Of a DNA stretch of 64,000 bases, positions 1 to 15,100 are shown piece by piece. Below the pieces are notes generated by a model, which saw only the letters and a program-made list of their open reading frames with translations, was not told where the DNA came from and did not search any database. The stretch's first letter is position 1. Every line of letters starts with the position of its first letter. The stretch comes from Lamellibrachia columna. Its lineage: Eukaryota; Annelida; Polychaeta; Sabellida; Siboglinidae. The translations under genes were made by a program, and so were the position numbers. The stretch spans positions 59,536,326 through 59,600,325 of the forward strand of contig OY759265.1 in assembly GCA_963662155.1 (NCBI GenBank), written 5' to 3'.

Positions 1-130
1 AGAAATCTGTAATTCATAATATCACCTGTTATATATTAACTTCTAAAATGGTTTAAATTGAATATAAATTGTAAACCTTTGTATTTCACTTGCCTTTTAA
101 GTCTCTCTATGAAACTCTGTGTTTCCTCAG
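1..130 (+). other. EPG5 intron end
   Basis: AT-rich intronic sequence ending in the acceptor TTTCCTCAG at 122-130, directly before the first EPG5 exon of the window. No other feature is seen. Confidence 0.7.
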
Positions 131-3100
131 ACAATGTCCAGTAAGCTGAAGCTGGATATGAGTCCAGCAGTCTACCGACTGTCCATCTACCGGTGGGCCC
201 AGCAGGCAGTGGACATGGATCTTAACCATCCTCTACTTCCCCTGGTCTGGCAACATTTCTTTCTCCTCTACCTTGGCCGAGTGACCCTTGATGATGGGTC
301 AGTCTAACAGAGTCACACACATAACCCATTTATCTTAGTTTCCCGCATTCAGTGCGATATTAGCATCTAAGTTGATTTTTTTTAATGTATTGAATTTTTA
401 TTTCTCCACTATGACACTAGTGATATTATGGATACGTTTCCATGATGTAGCCGTAACTGAAGATACAAATGTAACTGCATTTGTAGATAGAAAACAAATA
501 CAAACGTAGCTTGTATACCAGAATAACTAGCTGCAGGCTAGTTTCTTACTGCTCTCAAATGTGTCATCATAAATTAACTCTTTACTGGTGGTCTTCCACG
601 GAAACAGTTATAGTTAACAGTTAGTTTGACAAAATGTTACAATAATGGCTGTGGCGCATGCATTAGATTGTACTGTTTTGGCATTATTTTGGAAGTACCA
701 TGCTAAAAATACACCTTTTGTGTGTCACTTGTGTGTCACTGAACTTGTAAGTCTCACTGAACTTGTAAGTCTCACTGAACTTGTAAGTCTCACTGAACTT
801 GTAAGTCTCACTGAACTTGTAAGTCTCACTGAACTTGTAAGTCTCACTGAACTTGTAAGTTTCACTGAACTTGTAAGTGTCACTGAACTTGTAAGTCTCA
901 CTGAACTTGTAAGTCTCACTGAACTTGTAAGTCTCACTGAACTTGTAAGTCTCACTGAACTTGTAAGTGTCACTGAACTTGTAAGTGTCACTGAACTTGT
1001 AAGTCTCACTGAACTTGTAAGTCTCACTGAACTTGTAAGTCTCACTGAACTTGTAAGTCTCACTGAACTTGTAAGTCTCACTGAACTTGTAAGTCTCACC
1101 GAACTTGTAAGTCTCACCGTACTTGTAAGTCTCACCGAACTTGTAAGTCTCACCGAACTTGTAAGTCTCACCGAACTTGTAAGTCTCACCGAACTTGTAA
1201 GTCTCACCGAACTTGTAAGTGTCACCGAACTTGTAAGTGTCACTGAACTTGTAAGTCTCACTGAACTTGTAAGTCTCACTGAACTTGTAAGTCTCACTGA
1301 ACTTGTAAGTCTCACTGAACTTGTAAGTCTCACTGAACTTGTAAGTCTCACTGAACTTGTAAGTCTCGCTGAACTTGTAAGTCTCGCTGAACTTGTAAGT
1401 CTCGCTGAACTTGTAAGTCACTGATCTTGTACATCACTGAACATGTACATCACTTAATTGGCATATCACTGAACGTGTGTGGCACTGATTTGTTTTTAGT
1501 ACCGTGTCGTATTAGCAGAATTTTGTGTTTGAGTTGTGAGAGAAGTAAAAGTGATTGTCACAGCATGCCAGAGAGAGGCAGTGTGGGCGAGAGATTCTTC
1601 AGTAGCAGCACATACAACTCACTGATGAAGAAGATGAAGAAGAGAGCCAACGAGGCAGCTCAGTGCTACCACACACTGACAATACAGGAGACGCCACTGA
1701 GACACGAGACAGCACCAGTGGCAGGTAGTGATTGCTAGCACACGAAATGGGATTATTAAACATGACTGTGGGTTTGCCTGTGTACAGTATGTCTTGGTGT
1801 TGATGGGAGACAATTGTAAAGGTTATTGATAGAATAAAAGCATTTATGTTTGTGCGTCGCACAGCACATAATCAAGTTGTGTATGTAATAGTGACATTAG
1901 CAGCAACTTTAATTATGTGTCAGGGAAATGTATACCAATAAAAAAAATATACAAATTGCTGCAAGTGCAACTGAACCGCAGAAAGACATGACATGTTCAG
2001 TAAATGAACATAAGTTTTACCATGTCTGTGGGACAAGTTGCTTTAAAGTACAACTTTCTCCAATTGGACAATTAATTTCAAATCCTGTGGTAACAGTAAA
2101 AACGGTGCAAGTAACAGTGTCACCAACAGTCACCTTGTTGGCAGTCTTGATGATGGTGACTTGTCTCATGTGACAGGTGACACATCGGAAGGCAGAGTTA
2201 CATCAGATTGTCTGATGCCTGCAGATGACCTGGAGAAAAAGGAGTTCTACAAAACATTGGTCAAGTGGGTGTTTGTGATCTTTTAGCCTTTTTAACAAGA
2301 TAGCCCTTTTATGTAATGATTTTTTTCATATCACGCATGTGGATCTGTGATAACAAATAGCAACAAATAATTTATAAAATGTTATTGTGACATTGACAAC
2401 CTTTCAACATTGACAAGTTTTTATAATGACTGTATTATTGTCCATCTGCACAATGAACAGTCTGCCTTTGTATGATCTATAGTTAAAGCACTCTTTTTAG
2501 GTTCTTCCAGAGTGTGACATTCTGGCTTGATGAACCGAGGCTACATGATGGCCAGTTGTACCTGCCAGCATTACCCCCGCAGTATGATGCCTCCAGACTA
2601 CTGACCGTCTTCCAAAACAGACGGGTGAGTGACCTGTTTCTCTAGGCACTGATGCTGACTGACAGTCAATGTGGCGGTCAAGTAGGACAATTTATCTTGA
2701 CTTGTCACTCTGAAGGAGTAGCCTTCAACTTGCTCTCATAATGCCATGTGTGGTGGCCATCTGTAAGACTTGTAGCACACCTGTGAGACTGGTAGCATAC
2801 CTGTAAGAGTTATTTGTTGTCATGGTTGGCTGTGCATGCTCAGAGGTAGCTCCCCCTGCATGGTTGGCTGTGCATGCTCAGAGTTAGCTCCCCCTGCATG
2901 GTTGGCTGTGCATGCTCAAAGGTAGCTCCCCCTGCATGGTTGGTTGTGCATGCTCAGAGGTAGCTCCCCCTGCATGGTTGGCTGTGCATGCTCAGAGGTA
3001 GCTCCCCCTACATGGTTGGCTGTGCATGCTCAGAGGTAGCTCCCCCTACATGGTTGGCTGTGCATGCTCAGAGGTAGCTCCCCCTGCATGGTTGGCTGTG

Positions 3101-6100
3101 CATGCTCAGAGGTAGCTCCCCCTACATGGTTGGCTGTGCATGCTCAGAAGTAGCTCCCCCTACATGGTTGGCTGTGCATGCTCAGAGGTAGATCCCCTTA
3201 CAAATAGTGGTATATTGATTGGATCTTGTGAGACTTTGGTGCTGCCCACTGCACACAGCTAAAATATTTGTGAAGTTGCTCTTTGCCCGTGTTTTGAATT
3301 GATGATCTGTTATTTGCCTACTATTTGACAAGTGCCTTGTTCAAAACACACAAAACCATATGGAATAACAAATTTAAGAAAATCCATGTATTGATAAAAC
3401 GTGTGCTGTTATTATCACAGTCATTATAGTTAGTACGTCTGTTGTCACTGATACGTGCTATGTCATGTTACTGCAGGACCCATGGCTAGAGTTGATTGAT
3501 GCCCAGAAAGTCTACCATGAAGTGGTCACTTCAGCCAAGGAGTGGACGACACGATTGAACCATGAGGAGCAACTGCGGCACTGGCAGACACTGCTAGTGT
3601 CCGACTCTCACAATGAGCCAAAGTCTCGTAAGTTGAGTGGCTGGCGCTCTAGATAGCCAAAGTCTCGTAGGTTAAGTGGCTGGCTCTCTACATAGTCAAA
3701 GTCTTGTAGGTTGAGTGGCTGGCTCTGTAGATAGTCAGCATCTTGTAGTTTGAGTGGCTGGCTCTCTAGATAGTCAAAGTCTTATAGGTTGAGTGGCTGG
3801 CTCTCTAGATATTCAGTCTCGTAGTGGGTGGGTGGGTGGGTGGGTGTGTGTGCAAGTATATGTTGCTATATTTGTGTAGAAATACAAAGTAAAATAGGTA
3901 TGTTAATAAGTGTGTGTAGTAATTAAAAATGTTATGTCTTCGTGATTTTTTTTTATTCCTGTATAAGATGTGTACACACACACGTCCATATATATTTGTA
4001 GTATACTTTATCTTCCTCGGAAGATGTTCCAGACAGATGACGTAAACTTGTGGGTCTGGTGACGTTATTTTACTTTCAGCGGTTGAACGAGTTCTGTTGC
4101 GACTCAAGACTCATTCATGTCCCCTGAAGGCACCGCCAGTTGCCCGTGTGTCAGCTCCAGTGACAGAGGTGACAACAGCACTGCTGTGTGACAAGCCTGG
4201 ACTGCTGTATACTCTTAGAGCCGACCTCATGGCACTAGCTGACACAGCAAGGTGACTGTCTGCTTTATATATCTCTGGCACAACACAGAATAGATCACCC
4301 TGTACAAACCACCCTGGCGACCACACCGCTACTGTTACCATCTGCAAAACCAATACCACTGTCACCAACACAAGTACACCACTACTTACCATTAGCACCA
4401 CTGACACCACATTACTTTCAGTAACACCAGTTCAGTAACATCAATGATATCACCTGAATAGGTTCAGTTGAGTTGTATCATTGTAGGTTGTATTCTGTGC
4501 GAGTAACGAAGCATGTCGCGCTTGACTGCACATACCTGGAACTACTGCCACAGCTCTACAACCACGGGATGGCTCGGGTGAGAGGATCTTTGTTCTTGCT
4601 GTTTTGTAGAAACTCTAGCAATTCTGTAGTTCTTTAGACCGGAAAATTAATTGTCGAATTTGTACACTTTGAAAATATATTCTGCCAGTGCACAGACACA
4701 TGCACATGCATAGATGTACATACATAGTTACATACTTATGGACACACATAGATGTACATACATAGTTACATACTTATGGACACACATAGATGTACATACA
4801 TAGTTACATACTTATGGACACACATAGATGTACATACATAGTTACATACTTATGGACACACATAGATGCACGCTCACGCAAAAAATAATCTGTGCATGCA
4901 CGCATGCACACGTGCACACACACACACAGAGACAACCATGCACGCATGCACGTACACATGCACGCATGTTCACACACACACGCATGCACGCCACCATGCA
5001 CACAACACACAACCAAGCCAGTAGTAAGTTGCATGTACTGTCAGCACCTCAGGTTGTTTGGTTTGTGCTATGCTCCATGTGTAACGTCTTTCTGCCCACC
5101 CCAGGTGACACGGCATGTCCCCTGCAAGAACATGTTCAGTCTGGCTCACAAGTGTCAAGGGCCTGCAGTGATTGTCTTCATGGTCTGTGTCAACTTTCAC
5201 ATGACGTTTGTTCACTTTCATCAAATATTTTGCAGTTTAGCAACATGTCATTTGCCGACTGACATGCTGTTTTATTTTGGCTGAAATCTGCATTTTTTAA
5301 CTTACTGTATTCGACCTATTAAGTGTACATGCCCTAATTAGCGTACACCCCTTTTTAATCAGCAGGATCCATATTTATTGTAATTTGACAAGTGTGGAAC
5401 AACTTAAAAGTGTCGCTATCTGGTGTTAAACAGTTAGCACCACTTTTCAGTTGTTCTACATAAATCACCAAATGACACCACTAGTGTTACCTTATTGTCT
5501 TGGTTTATGCTTATAAGAACAGATTCCTTGACATTTTTTCAATGGCCCAATTTTTTTAGCATACTCTATGCTTATTACTTTTAGGTAAAATACGGTAATT
5601 CTGTTTAAATCTGTATAACATTTTTCAGTGGTCATATCGTATTATTATTACATATTCACCATTGACCATCCATGTTTGAATGTTGTCAGTGGTTGTATAA
5701 ACAAATACATTATTGTGGTTCTAACAATGAGTGAAGTTTTATTGTTGGTTATCATTGAATTGGCCTTTCCAGTAGGTTTTGGTGAATATTTTATAAAACT
5801 TTGATTAGTGTTTATGTTGCAGTTTGAGACTTACAAACTAGACGACATTGTGCGGAGGAAGTTGGATGAGAACCGAGCCGAGTACAACCAGCTGATGATA
5901 GAGGCTCTGCTGCCACCTCCACAGGGGGTCTGCTGCTCGGCCGTACATGTCGAGAATGTCATCTCGTTAGTAAAATATTTTCTTTACTGTCTCTTTAGTG
6001 ACAGGACCCAGGAAGCTCTCTCTTAGTGTTATGCATTCTCAAAGAACAGACTTGAAATATATCCTTTTTTAAACCATAAATTAAGTAGTTTTTGTTATAT

Positions 6101-9100
6101 CACACAATAAGTTTTGCTAAGCATAACCAAATCTGTATTATATAATATATAATGTCAAATTTGTTTTCTTTTTTATCTACTGCATTTGTTTATTATTTTT
6201 CATATGCCTATGTTATTTCTGTCCTCTGTTAGGGGGTTGATAAAACTGGTGAAATGCGATAGTGGGGCAACACGGAGTGCAGCTATTGAGGTGGGTACTG
6301 CCCTCTTCTATCATCTCACGACCTTCATGAATGATGAGACGAAGTTCTACCCTCCGACTCGGCAGTTCTTCTCGTCATGCATTGAAATACTGGGCCAGGT
6401 GAGGGCACTCAAAGGTAACATAGCAATGACACAAAATAATAGCCATACATTGCCTCTCTGTCTGTCATGTCGTCTAATTGTCTGTCCATCCGGTAGACTG
6501 TACAGATTGGTTGCCCATCTCGTTGTGAAGTTCTGGATGAGGTTAGCATGCATCGATACTGATCCTCGATTATTTCCATCTCCTTCCATCACTGTTCCTG
6601 TTTCACTGCCATCTTCTTTACCCATCTCCACTCCCCCATCCCTCAATCTTGTTCACCCCTCCAACCAAATCTTTACACAGTCCTCCCTTCTCAATTGCGG
6701 TCTTACTCTTCTCCTTCTACCGTTTACTTTGAGCATATCTGTTTGATAATTGCATGTTTATCATAAAAATCATGTTATGTAGTATAAACTATATCTATTC
6801 TTGACCAAAATGTGTTTTAGAGAACCACATTTTTTAATATAATTGGCCCGTCATCTGTTTACATATATTGTCCTTGCCATTCAGCATGGTTGCTCAACAG
6901 GCAGACCACAGCAGATAGGTGGACCACAGCAGATAGGTGGACCACAGCAGATAGGTGGACCACAGCAGATAGGTGGACCACAGCAGATAGGTGGACCACA
7001 GCAGATTAGGTGGACCACAGCAGATAGGTGGACCACAGCAGATAGGTGGACCAGAGCAGATAGGTGGACCAGAGCAGATAGGTGGACCAGAGCAGATAGG
7101 TGGACCAGAGCAGATAGGTGGACCACAGCAGATAGGTGGATCACAGCAGATAGGTGGATCACAGCAGATAGGTGGACCAGAGCAGATAGGTGGACCAGAG
7201 CAGATAGGTGGACCAGAGCAGATAGGTGGACCAGAGTAGATAGGTGGACTGGGGTTTATAGATAGCACTTGGAAGTTGGAAGAGCTGTGTAGCAACAGTC
7301 TTTACAAAAATGCAAACAATTACCTAATAACTGAAATTACAATTAACTGAAATAAGAACAACATGGCTATCCAAGTCCACCCTGGTCTGCCCATCAAGTT
7401 GCCCCCGATCAACATGCAATATGTAAATGTGATTTGACTTGAATCATTCAGACTAAACAAAATGTAGTTCATTAAAACACATTTGGCTGGTCAAACAGAG
7501 AATAAATATTGTTTAAATATACTATATAAAATGACTTTATGATAAAATGATCAGACTAAATACTTTTAAGCCACACATGATGTTATAAGTGCCATAGAGC
7601 ACAAGATGAATATGGCACTATATAACTTTGGTATTGTATTATTATTGTAAGCATGAATTGCTGTGTTTATCTTGTAGGTGTTCATCAGTAACAACCCGAG
7701 TCAGTCGCAGCCGTTGCTGCAGGCGATCATGCAGACCCCCAGTCTGGTGACTCTGCTTCTACCAAACTTCAATCCCAACTCCAGCCCGGAGCTGTTTGTT
7801 ACGATCTATGATGATCTCATGAAGAAGGTCCCTAGAGGCATCGATGCAGAAGTCGCTTTCAGTCTGCTCTCAAAGGTATGGGTTAATGAACGTAAAGGAA
7901 CACCAGGTTAAAGAAAAAACCTGAAAAACTAACAATAATCCAAAATGTATGTTATTATTTGGTATACTTACTTGGTATACTTACATGGTATACTTACATG
8001 GTATACTTACTTGGTATACTTACTTGGTATACTTGGTTGTATAGTCTCTTTCAGCCAGTGGCTAGAGACCTCAGTTTCTTCTTGACACGACTTCTTCAGG
8101 AAGTTTGTTCCAAGAAGTGTTTACAGATCTCTGTACGAGAGTATGTCTTCCTTAGTTTTAAGCTGTGGCACCTCTGATTGCTACTATATTGATAGAAAAA
8201 ATGCTCTGGGTTATTCCTCTTTAGGCCACTGAAATATTTATATACCCCACAGAGGTCCATCTCAAGTTGTTTCTGTTCCAAAAGAACATTACATATTTTT
8301 AGGTGTCAGGAATTTTTAAAATCCCTTATATTTTCTGATGTAAGAAACATTAAAATCTGTTGATGACACACTTATGTAAAACATTTTACCCTGAACACAG
8401 GGAGCTCTCTGTAAAGGTATTTTAAAGGTAAGGCACTCTTTAAAGGTATTTAAAGGTAACTGTTTTTGTATAGTGCCGTATAAATTTTTATGCAGTGTTA
8501 CTGAGCCCCAATCATCACTGGCATCAAAAAAGATATTCAATTCAAGAACTTTAATATCAGTTTAGAAAAAGATATGTCATCGTAATGACTGACCTGACCA
8601 TTTGTTGTTTTTAGTTTAATGTGGATCAGTGGCTGGACGCTTACTGTCCACCCCTCTCACAGAGGTCAGCACTGCTGGCTGTCATTGGTGGCGCCCTCTG
8701 TAAGTGTGGCCAACAAGTTGACACCAAGAAGAATCTTGTGTTTGAGGCAAGTACTACCATGCCATTTTGGCCTTACAAAAAATCAAGGATTCATAGTGAA
8801 TGTTATGTAATGAATATGTGTCTTTCCGTTAGTATAATTTTTTTTTAGTTTTTAAACTTTTGATCGGTTTGGTAGGTTTGCAGATCTCATTTTCGCAAGA
8901 TGCTGAAGTACCACTTTCCAGACCACTATGGTGACGGGCTGCGACTGATGCTTAAAGGTGCGTCTTCACCATTGTGCAGTACCACACACAAAGCCAATTT
9001 TGCAAGACTTCAAAGATACTCTAATGTAGCACCACTTTAGAATGGATACAAGTTTTACTGTCGAAAAAAAATTAATAAAACTGTTAGTGTCTAAACCTTC

Positions 9101-12100
9101 TGTACATTAAATCACTGTAAAACTCAGAATGGCAGAATATAATTCACACTTAAAACAGGTATATTAAAGAGTATGGATCTGATTTAAAACTCTTAGCTTT
9201 TTGAAAGTAAAACAATTAGGATAATACTTTTTTAGCATTTTTGGTTTTTAGACTTGTTGTCACCATGGTTTGAAAGAAATGCTGAATGTGGTGTTACACA
9301 ATGCATTGTGTTTGGCAGGTTCTTCCGAGCAGTCCCTGGCTCCGTGCGTCTGGGAGAGTTTCCTCATCAGTCTTGGCTGCAGCCTCGGGCATGTGGAGGA
9401 CAAGGCTGAATCAGGCAGCCCTATGAAGGACAAGGCTGAATTGGGCAGCCCGGGGAAGGACAAGGCTGAATTGGGCAGCCCGAAGAAGGACAGCCCAGTG
9501 AAGACACAAATGCATCTGCTGCCATATACCCAGGTGACACTTTGCCTAACCTTGAATATTTAGATGGCTACTTCTGTCTGTCTGTCTGTCTGTCTGTCAG
9601 TGGAACAATGAACAGGTTCATGATTTTAATGAATCATTTGTGAGGGTAGTGCATAGAAAACGAACTAGCTGCACAACTGTAGATAAATTAGTATATTGTT
9701 GTATCAGATTGAATAGATCAAAACAGACATTAATGGCAAAACCAACCTACTACTTAACGGCTAAATGTAGCTACTGAAACATGGATAGAGATACTGGTTC
9801 ATGACTAAATATACCTTTTGTTTCACAGCTAAGTGTAGCTACTGAAACATGGATAGAGATACTGGTTCATGACTAAATATACCTTTTGTTTCACAGCTAA
9901 GTGTAGCTACTGAAACATGGATAGAGATACTGGTTCATGACTAAATATACCTTTTGTTTCACAGCTAAGTGTAGCTACTGAAACATGGATAGAGATACTG
10001 GTTCATGACTAAATATACCTTTTGTTTCACAGCTAAGTGTAGCTACTAGTTTTTTTGCTAAGCATAACTACTGTATTTGTTCATGGCTAGACATAACTAG
10101 CACTTTAGCATTAACACATGTAACTACTGGTTCATGTGTTATACATGACTACTGGTTCATGTGTTATACATGACTACTGGTTCATGTGTTATGCATGACT
10201 ACTAGTTGATGTGTTATACATGACTACTGGTTCGTGTGTTATACATGACTACTAGTTGATGTGTTATACATGACTACTGGTTGATGTGTTATACATGACT
10301 ACTGGTTCGTGTGTTATACATGACTACTGGTTCGTGTGTTATACATGACTACTGGTTCATGTGTTATACATGACTACTAGTTGATGTGTTATACATGACT
10401 ACTGGTTGATGTGTTATACATGACTACTGGTTCGTGTGTTATACATGACTACTGGTTCGTGTGTTATACAGGACTACTGGTTTGTGTGTTATACATGACT
10501 ACTGGTTCATGTGTTCAACATGACTACTGATTCGTGTGTTATAAAGGACTACTGGATCGTGTGTTATACATGAATACTGGTTCGTGTGTTGTACATGACT
10601 ACTAGTTCATGTGTTATACATGACTGCTGGTTTATGACATAACTATTGGTTCATGTGTTATACATGACTAGTGGTTCGTGTGTTATACGTGATTACTGGT
10701 TAATGTGTTATACATGACTACTGGTTGATGTGTTACATACGTGACTATCAGACCATATATAAGTATGTCAAAAATAATTTAATAAATGATTTCACTAAAC
10801 CTAAATAACACATTTATACAAACATGCTAACATGTCATATTGAAAGTGAAAGGAGATGAGTGAACAAATGGAATGGATGTGCAACCTTTAAGTTAGTGCT
10901 GACATGTAGCTTTAAGTTAGTGCTGACATGTAGCTTTAAGTTAGTGCTCACATGTAGCTTTAAGTTAGTGCTCACATGTAGCTTTAAGTTAGTGCTCACA
11001 TGTAGCTAGCTCCTGCAACTTGCTTCTTATGTGTTGTTGGTTTAATCTGTCAAAGTTGAAGGAGACATTCAACTGGCTGGCGACCAACTTCCAACAAATG
11101 CGAACTTCGACTTCTGACCTGATGAACTTTGGCATGTATCCACAATGGAAGCCATATGTCCACTATCTATCCATCTTCCTGCACCACCTTGTCACGGAGG
11201 CAACAGCTGCCTTGGTAACCATGGTAATAGAAAGACAGGTCAATGCAGAAAAGGGTAAGTGGTCCGATAGCTGAAAGTTGATCAAGGAAGGCAGGTCAGT
11301 TGTAATAATCTTTATGCAATAACCAACACAAGTCCGATGTAGTAGAAAATTGAAATGGGCCAAATAATGACGTTTGTTTATTACAAAGTGGACTTTGGGA
11401 AGAACATTAACAGGAATGTGAGCTCTTCAAAGCAAACCAGGCAGGAACTGAACACATGTACAGCCCCGTCTGGCAATTTCTCAGAGCCTACATTCCTACA
11501 AGCATGACGATAACATATATACATCAAGAAGTCGTCATGAACATATAATGCAAAGAATACAGACATTCCACAACCAATACACAAATTTAATTACAAACAG
11601 GTGGGACCATTTCGCTACAAGGTCACCCACAAACCTTTGACCACCCCACCAAAATCTAAGTTCTAATAATCTTTACCCCTTACAAGGAAAACTGATAGTA
11701 ATAAGATAATATTATTATTATTAAAACAGATAGATGATCATATTACATATTTTGATTTGTCTGTTAACATGAGTTATCACCAGTTTGTATTAGACAGTTT
11801 TGCTGTAGGTGTAACATTAAATAGATCATATCTGGTGTTTTGCAATAAATTATATTTCCAGAAGAAACATGTTAGTTTCACTGTTGCGACCACATTTTTG
11901 CAGACTAATGCATTTAGAGGGTGAGATATGTCCTACACATGCAAATGTATGTTTTCTTACAATCCTACGCACATCTTAGGTATATATGATAATATATCTG
12001 ACGCTATGCCTGACAATCCTACTCTACTATGTCATACCATTGCTTACACCCCCTCCCATTCAAATTTCTAATAAATGTACTCATTACTTTTTAAAATGCA

Positions 12101-15100
12101 GGCAACCATGTATGCTTCAGGATTGATTGAACTTTGGCATCTTACGGCTGATCTCTACAAGCCATGGATTGAACCACTGAAACACACTGACCAGTTGCCG
12201 TTGCTGTTGCCATGGATACCAGATGATGCTGAGGTTGCCAAGGAGATGGTTGATTCGTGGGTGGCAGGTGTGAAGAACATGCAGGATTTGTTTCATGGTA
12301 GGAACTCTAATCTCTCTCATGTAGACACATTGTTATTCTGCTGGTGGATGGGGCATGTCAGAGAACAGTGGGTCAAGTAGAACAGAACTGAATAAATAAA
12401 GCAAACATTAGCCCATAGTTTCACTCTGTTTGGCAGTAGTGTTCTGTTAATCACTGCTATCTGAATCACATCAAGTTTGTGTGATATGCAACAATTTGTG
12501 TCAATGTCTATTTTATGTGCACCTCTTCAACATCTCTACAGTATCCTCTTTGAATATAATTAAATAGAATCCATTTCAAACAAACAGAATTTTATTGTGT
12601 CTACTTCTGTCCAGAATAACATAACTTTCTTGTATGGCACAACAACATAGTGATTAATACATCGACATTTGGTCACGAAGACGTGGGTTCGAAACCTGCT
12701 GCTGTTGCCTCAGTTCACTGAGTTGTATAAAAGAGTACCAGGCTATAGACAATGGTGGATATATGTGAGTGAATAGTCTTCATGCAATTATTTGCAGTGT
12801 GGCTGAATGGTTCCCAGAGAAGTCAAGTGGGTGTTGGAATGAACAGGTCTACCAGGGGGTGAAGTGTAAACAGGTCTACCAGGGGGTAAAGTGTAAACAG
12901 GTCTACCAGGGGGTGAAGTGTAAACAGGTCTACCAGAGGGGTGAAGTGTAAACAGGTCTACCAGGGGGGTGAAGTGTAAACAGGTCTACCAGGGGATGAA
13001 GTGTAAACAGGTCTACCAGGGGGTAAAGTGTAATATAAGAACTTACCTTTCTTTTCACCAGGGTTTGACTTCTTAGAGATTTGTTTGTCAAAATAAAGAA
13101 ATTATTGGGGTCAAACATGAACTTTTACACATCTGGGGTACTTTTAACCATTTAGTTTTTACACGGTATATTTTCTGTTTCTAACAATGTTGTTAATTAT
13201 TCACCTCACAACAGTTTCGCTTTCAAAGTTATAGTAATTGGCATTTTGATGATTAAAGTACATGATATTAACTATTGGATTAGTTTACCGAAGTCCAAAC
13301 ATAAACGAAGAGGACAACACAAAAATAAAAAACGCTATAAAGGAAGTTAGTAAAGGGGAATGTATCATAATGGGAGATTTTAACCATGGACACATACAAT
13401 GGAATTCTCTAGAGAGCACAGGGATTGAGGACCAACAATTTCTATTTTTAATCCAGGATAGCTTTCTTACTCAGCACGTACTAGAACCAACCAGGGGAGA
13501 AAATGTATTAGATATAGTTTTGTCATCACAAAAAGAATTAGTGGACAATGTAAAAATATTTGAACCATTGGGTAATAGTGACCATAATCAAATACATTTT
13601 GACATCAATGTAAAATCAGAAAGTAAAAATAAGAAAACGTACAAGAGAAACTTCCACAAAGGTAACTACAAAGATATGAGAAAATACTTAGCAAAGCTAG
13701 ATTGGAATAACATGCTGATGAATAAGACCGCAATTGAATGTTGGAATATTCTAAAATATGAAATTGAGAGTATCATCGATAAATTTGTTCCCTTCCAAAA
13801 ACAAGGAAAACGGTGTAGAAAGAAACACTTGTCAAAAGAGGCTATTAGAAAAATAATGCTAAAACAAACTATGTGGAGGGTTTATAGGCGTACCAGAAAG
13901 GACGAAGACTATGCAAAATACAAAGAGGCACTTAATGCAGCTACAACTGAAATCAGACAATCTAAAAGAAGCTATGAGCAAAAACTAGCATGTAACATAA
14001 AAAATGACAGCAAGAGTTTTTATGCATATGTCAGGAGTAAACAAAACGTACAAGACAAGGTTAGACATCTAGAAGACAGTGCTGGAAATATAATATCACG
14101 GGTTTTTAATGGCGGAAGACCTAAATGGTTACTTCAGTGTTTACCAAAGAAGATATTAGTTCATTACCAGTTGCTGATGCTAAATTTCAGGGGGCTAAAT
14201 CTGACTATTTAGGTCCGTTAGTTGTAACTCCAGAATTGGTAGCTAAGAAAATAAAGGCAATGAAGGATAACAAATCACCGGGAGTGGATGGGATTCCTCC
14301 AAAATTACTAATGGAAACAGTAGAACAAATCAGTATACCACTTGCAAGAGTATTCAACTTGTCATTAAAAGAGGGAGTTGTTCCGTTTGAATGGAAAGAA
14401 GCAAACATCATACCATTATTTAAAAAGGGTTCGAGAAATAAGTCAGAATTACAGACCAGTGAGTTTAACGTCAGTGATTTGTAAATTATTAGAAAGGTTA
14501 ATTAAATACCATATGGTGGACTTCCTCGTTAAGCATAAATTATTAAATTCATCTCAACATGGATTCCTTAAAGCGAAGTCATGCTTAACAAATATGTTAT
14601 GTTTTTTTGGAAGAAATCACTAAGTGGATAGACGTGGGATCGCCAGTAGATATTATCTACTTAGATTTTCAGAAAGCTTTTGACAAAGTGCCACATCAAA
14701 GATTACTACTTAAATTAAAAGCCCATGGTATCGGGGATAGCATAACTGACTGGATAGAACAATGGCTGACTGACAGAAGACAACGAGTTGTAGTAGATGG
14801 AGAAGTTTCAAATTGGAAATCGGTTTTGAGTGGGGTACCTCAAGGATCAGTATTAGGACCTATATTATTCTTAATTTATATCAATGACATGGACGACAGT
14901 ATAACAAGTAACGTACTGAAATTTGCGGATGACACAAAACTGTTTAGAAAGGTTAATACTGATGGTGATAAACAACATTTACAAAACGATCTAGACAGAT
15001 TAGTGAAATGGTCTGAGAAATGGCAGATGTTGTTCAATTTTGGGAAATGTAAATGCCTACATACAGAACATAGGAACTTGAATGTAAACTATAAAATGGG

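Noticed and set aside
684..1424. Long overlapping ORFs of 208-259 codons on both strands
   Set aside because: They are produced by an 18-bp tandem repeat (multiple of three without stops) and have no non-repetitive coding context.
1427..1563. ORF sequence just before the EPG5 exon starting at 1564 (FLVPCRISRILCLSCERSK)
   Set aside because: The phase from the preceding exon fits only the acceptor at 1562-1563, and the upstream stretch is continuous with the end of the 18-bp array.
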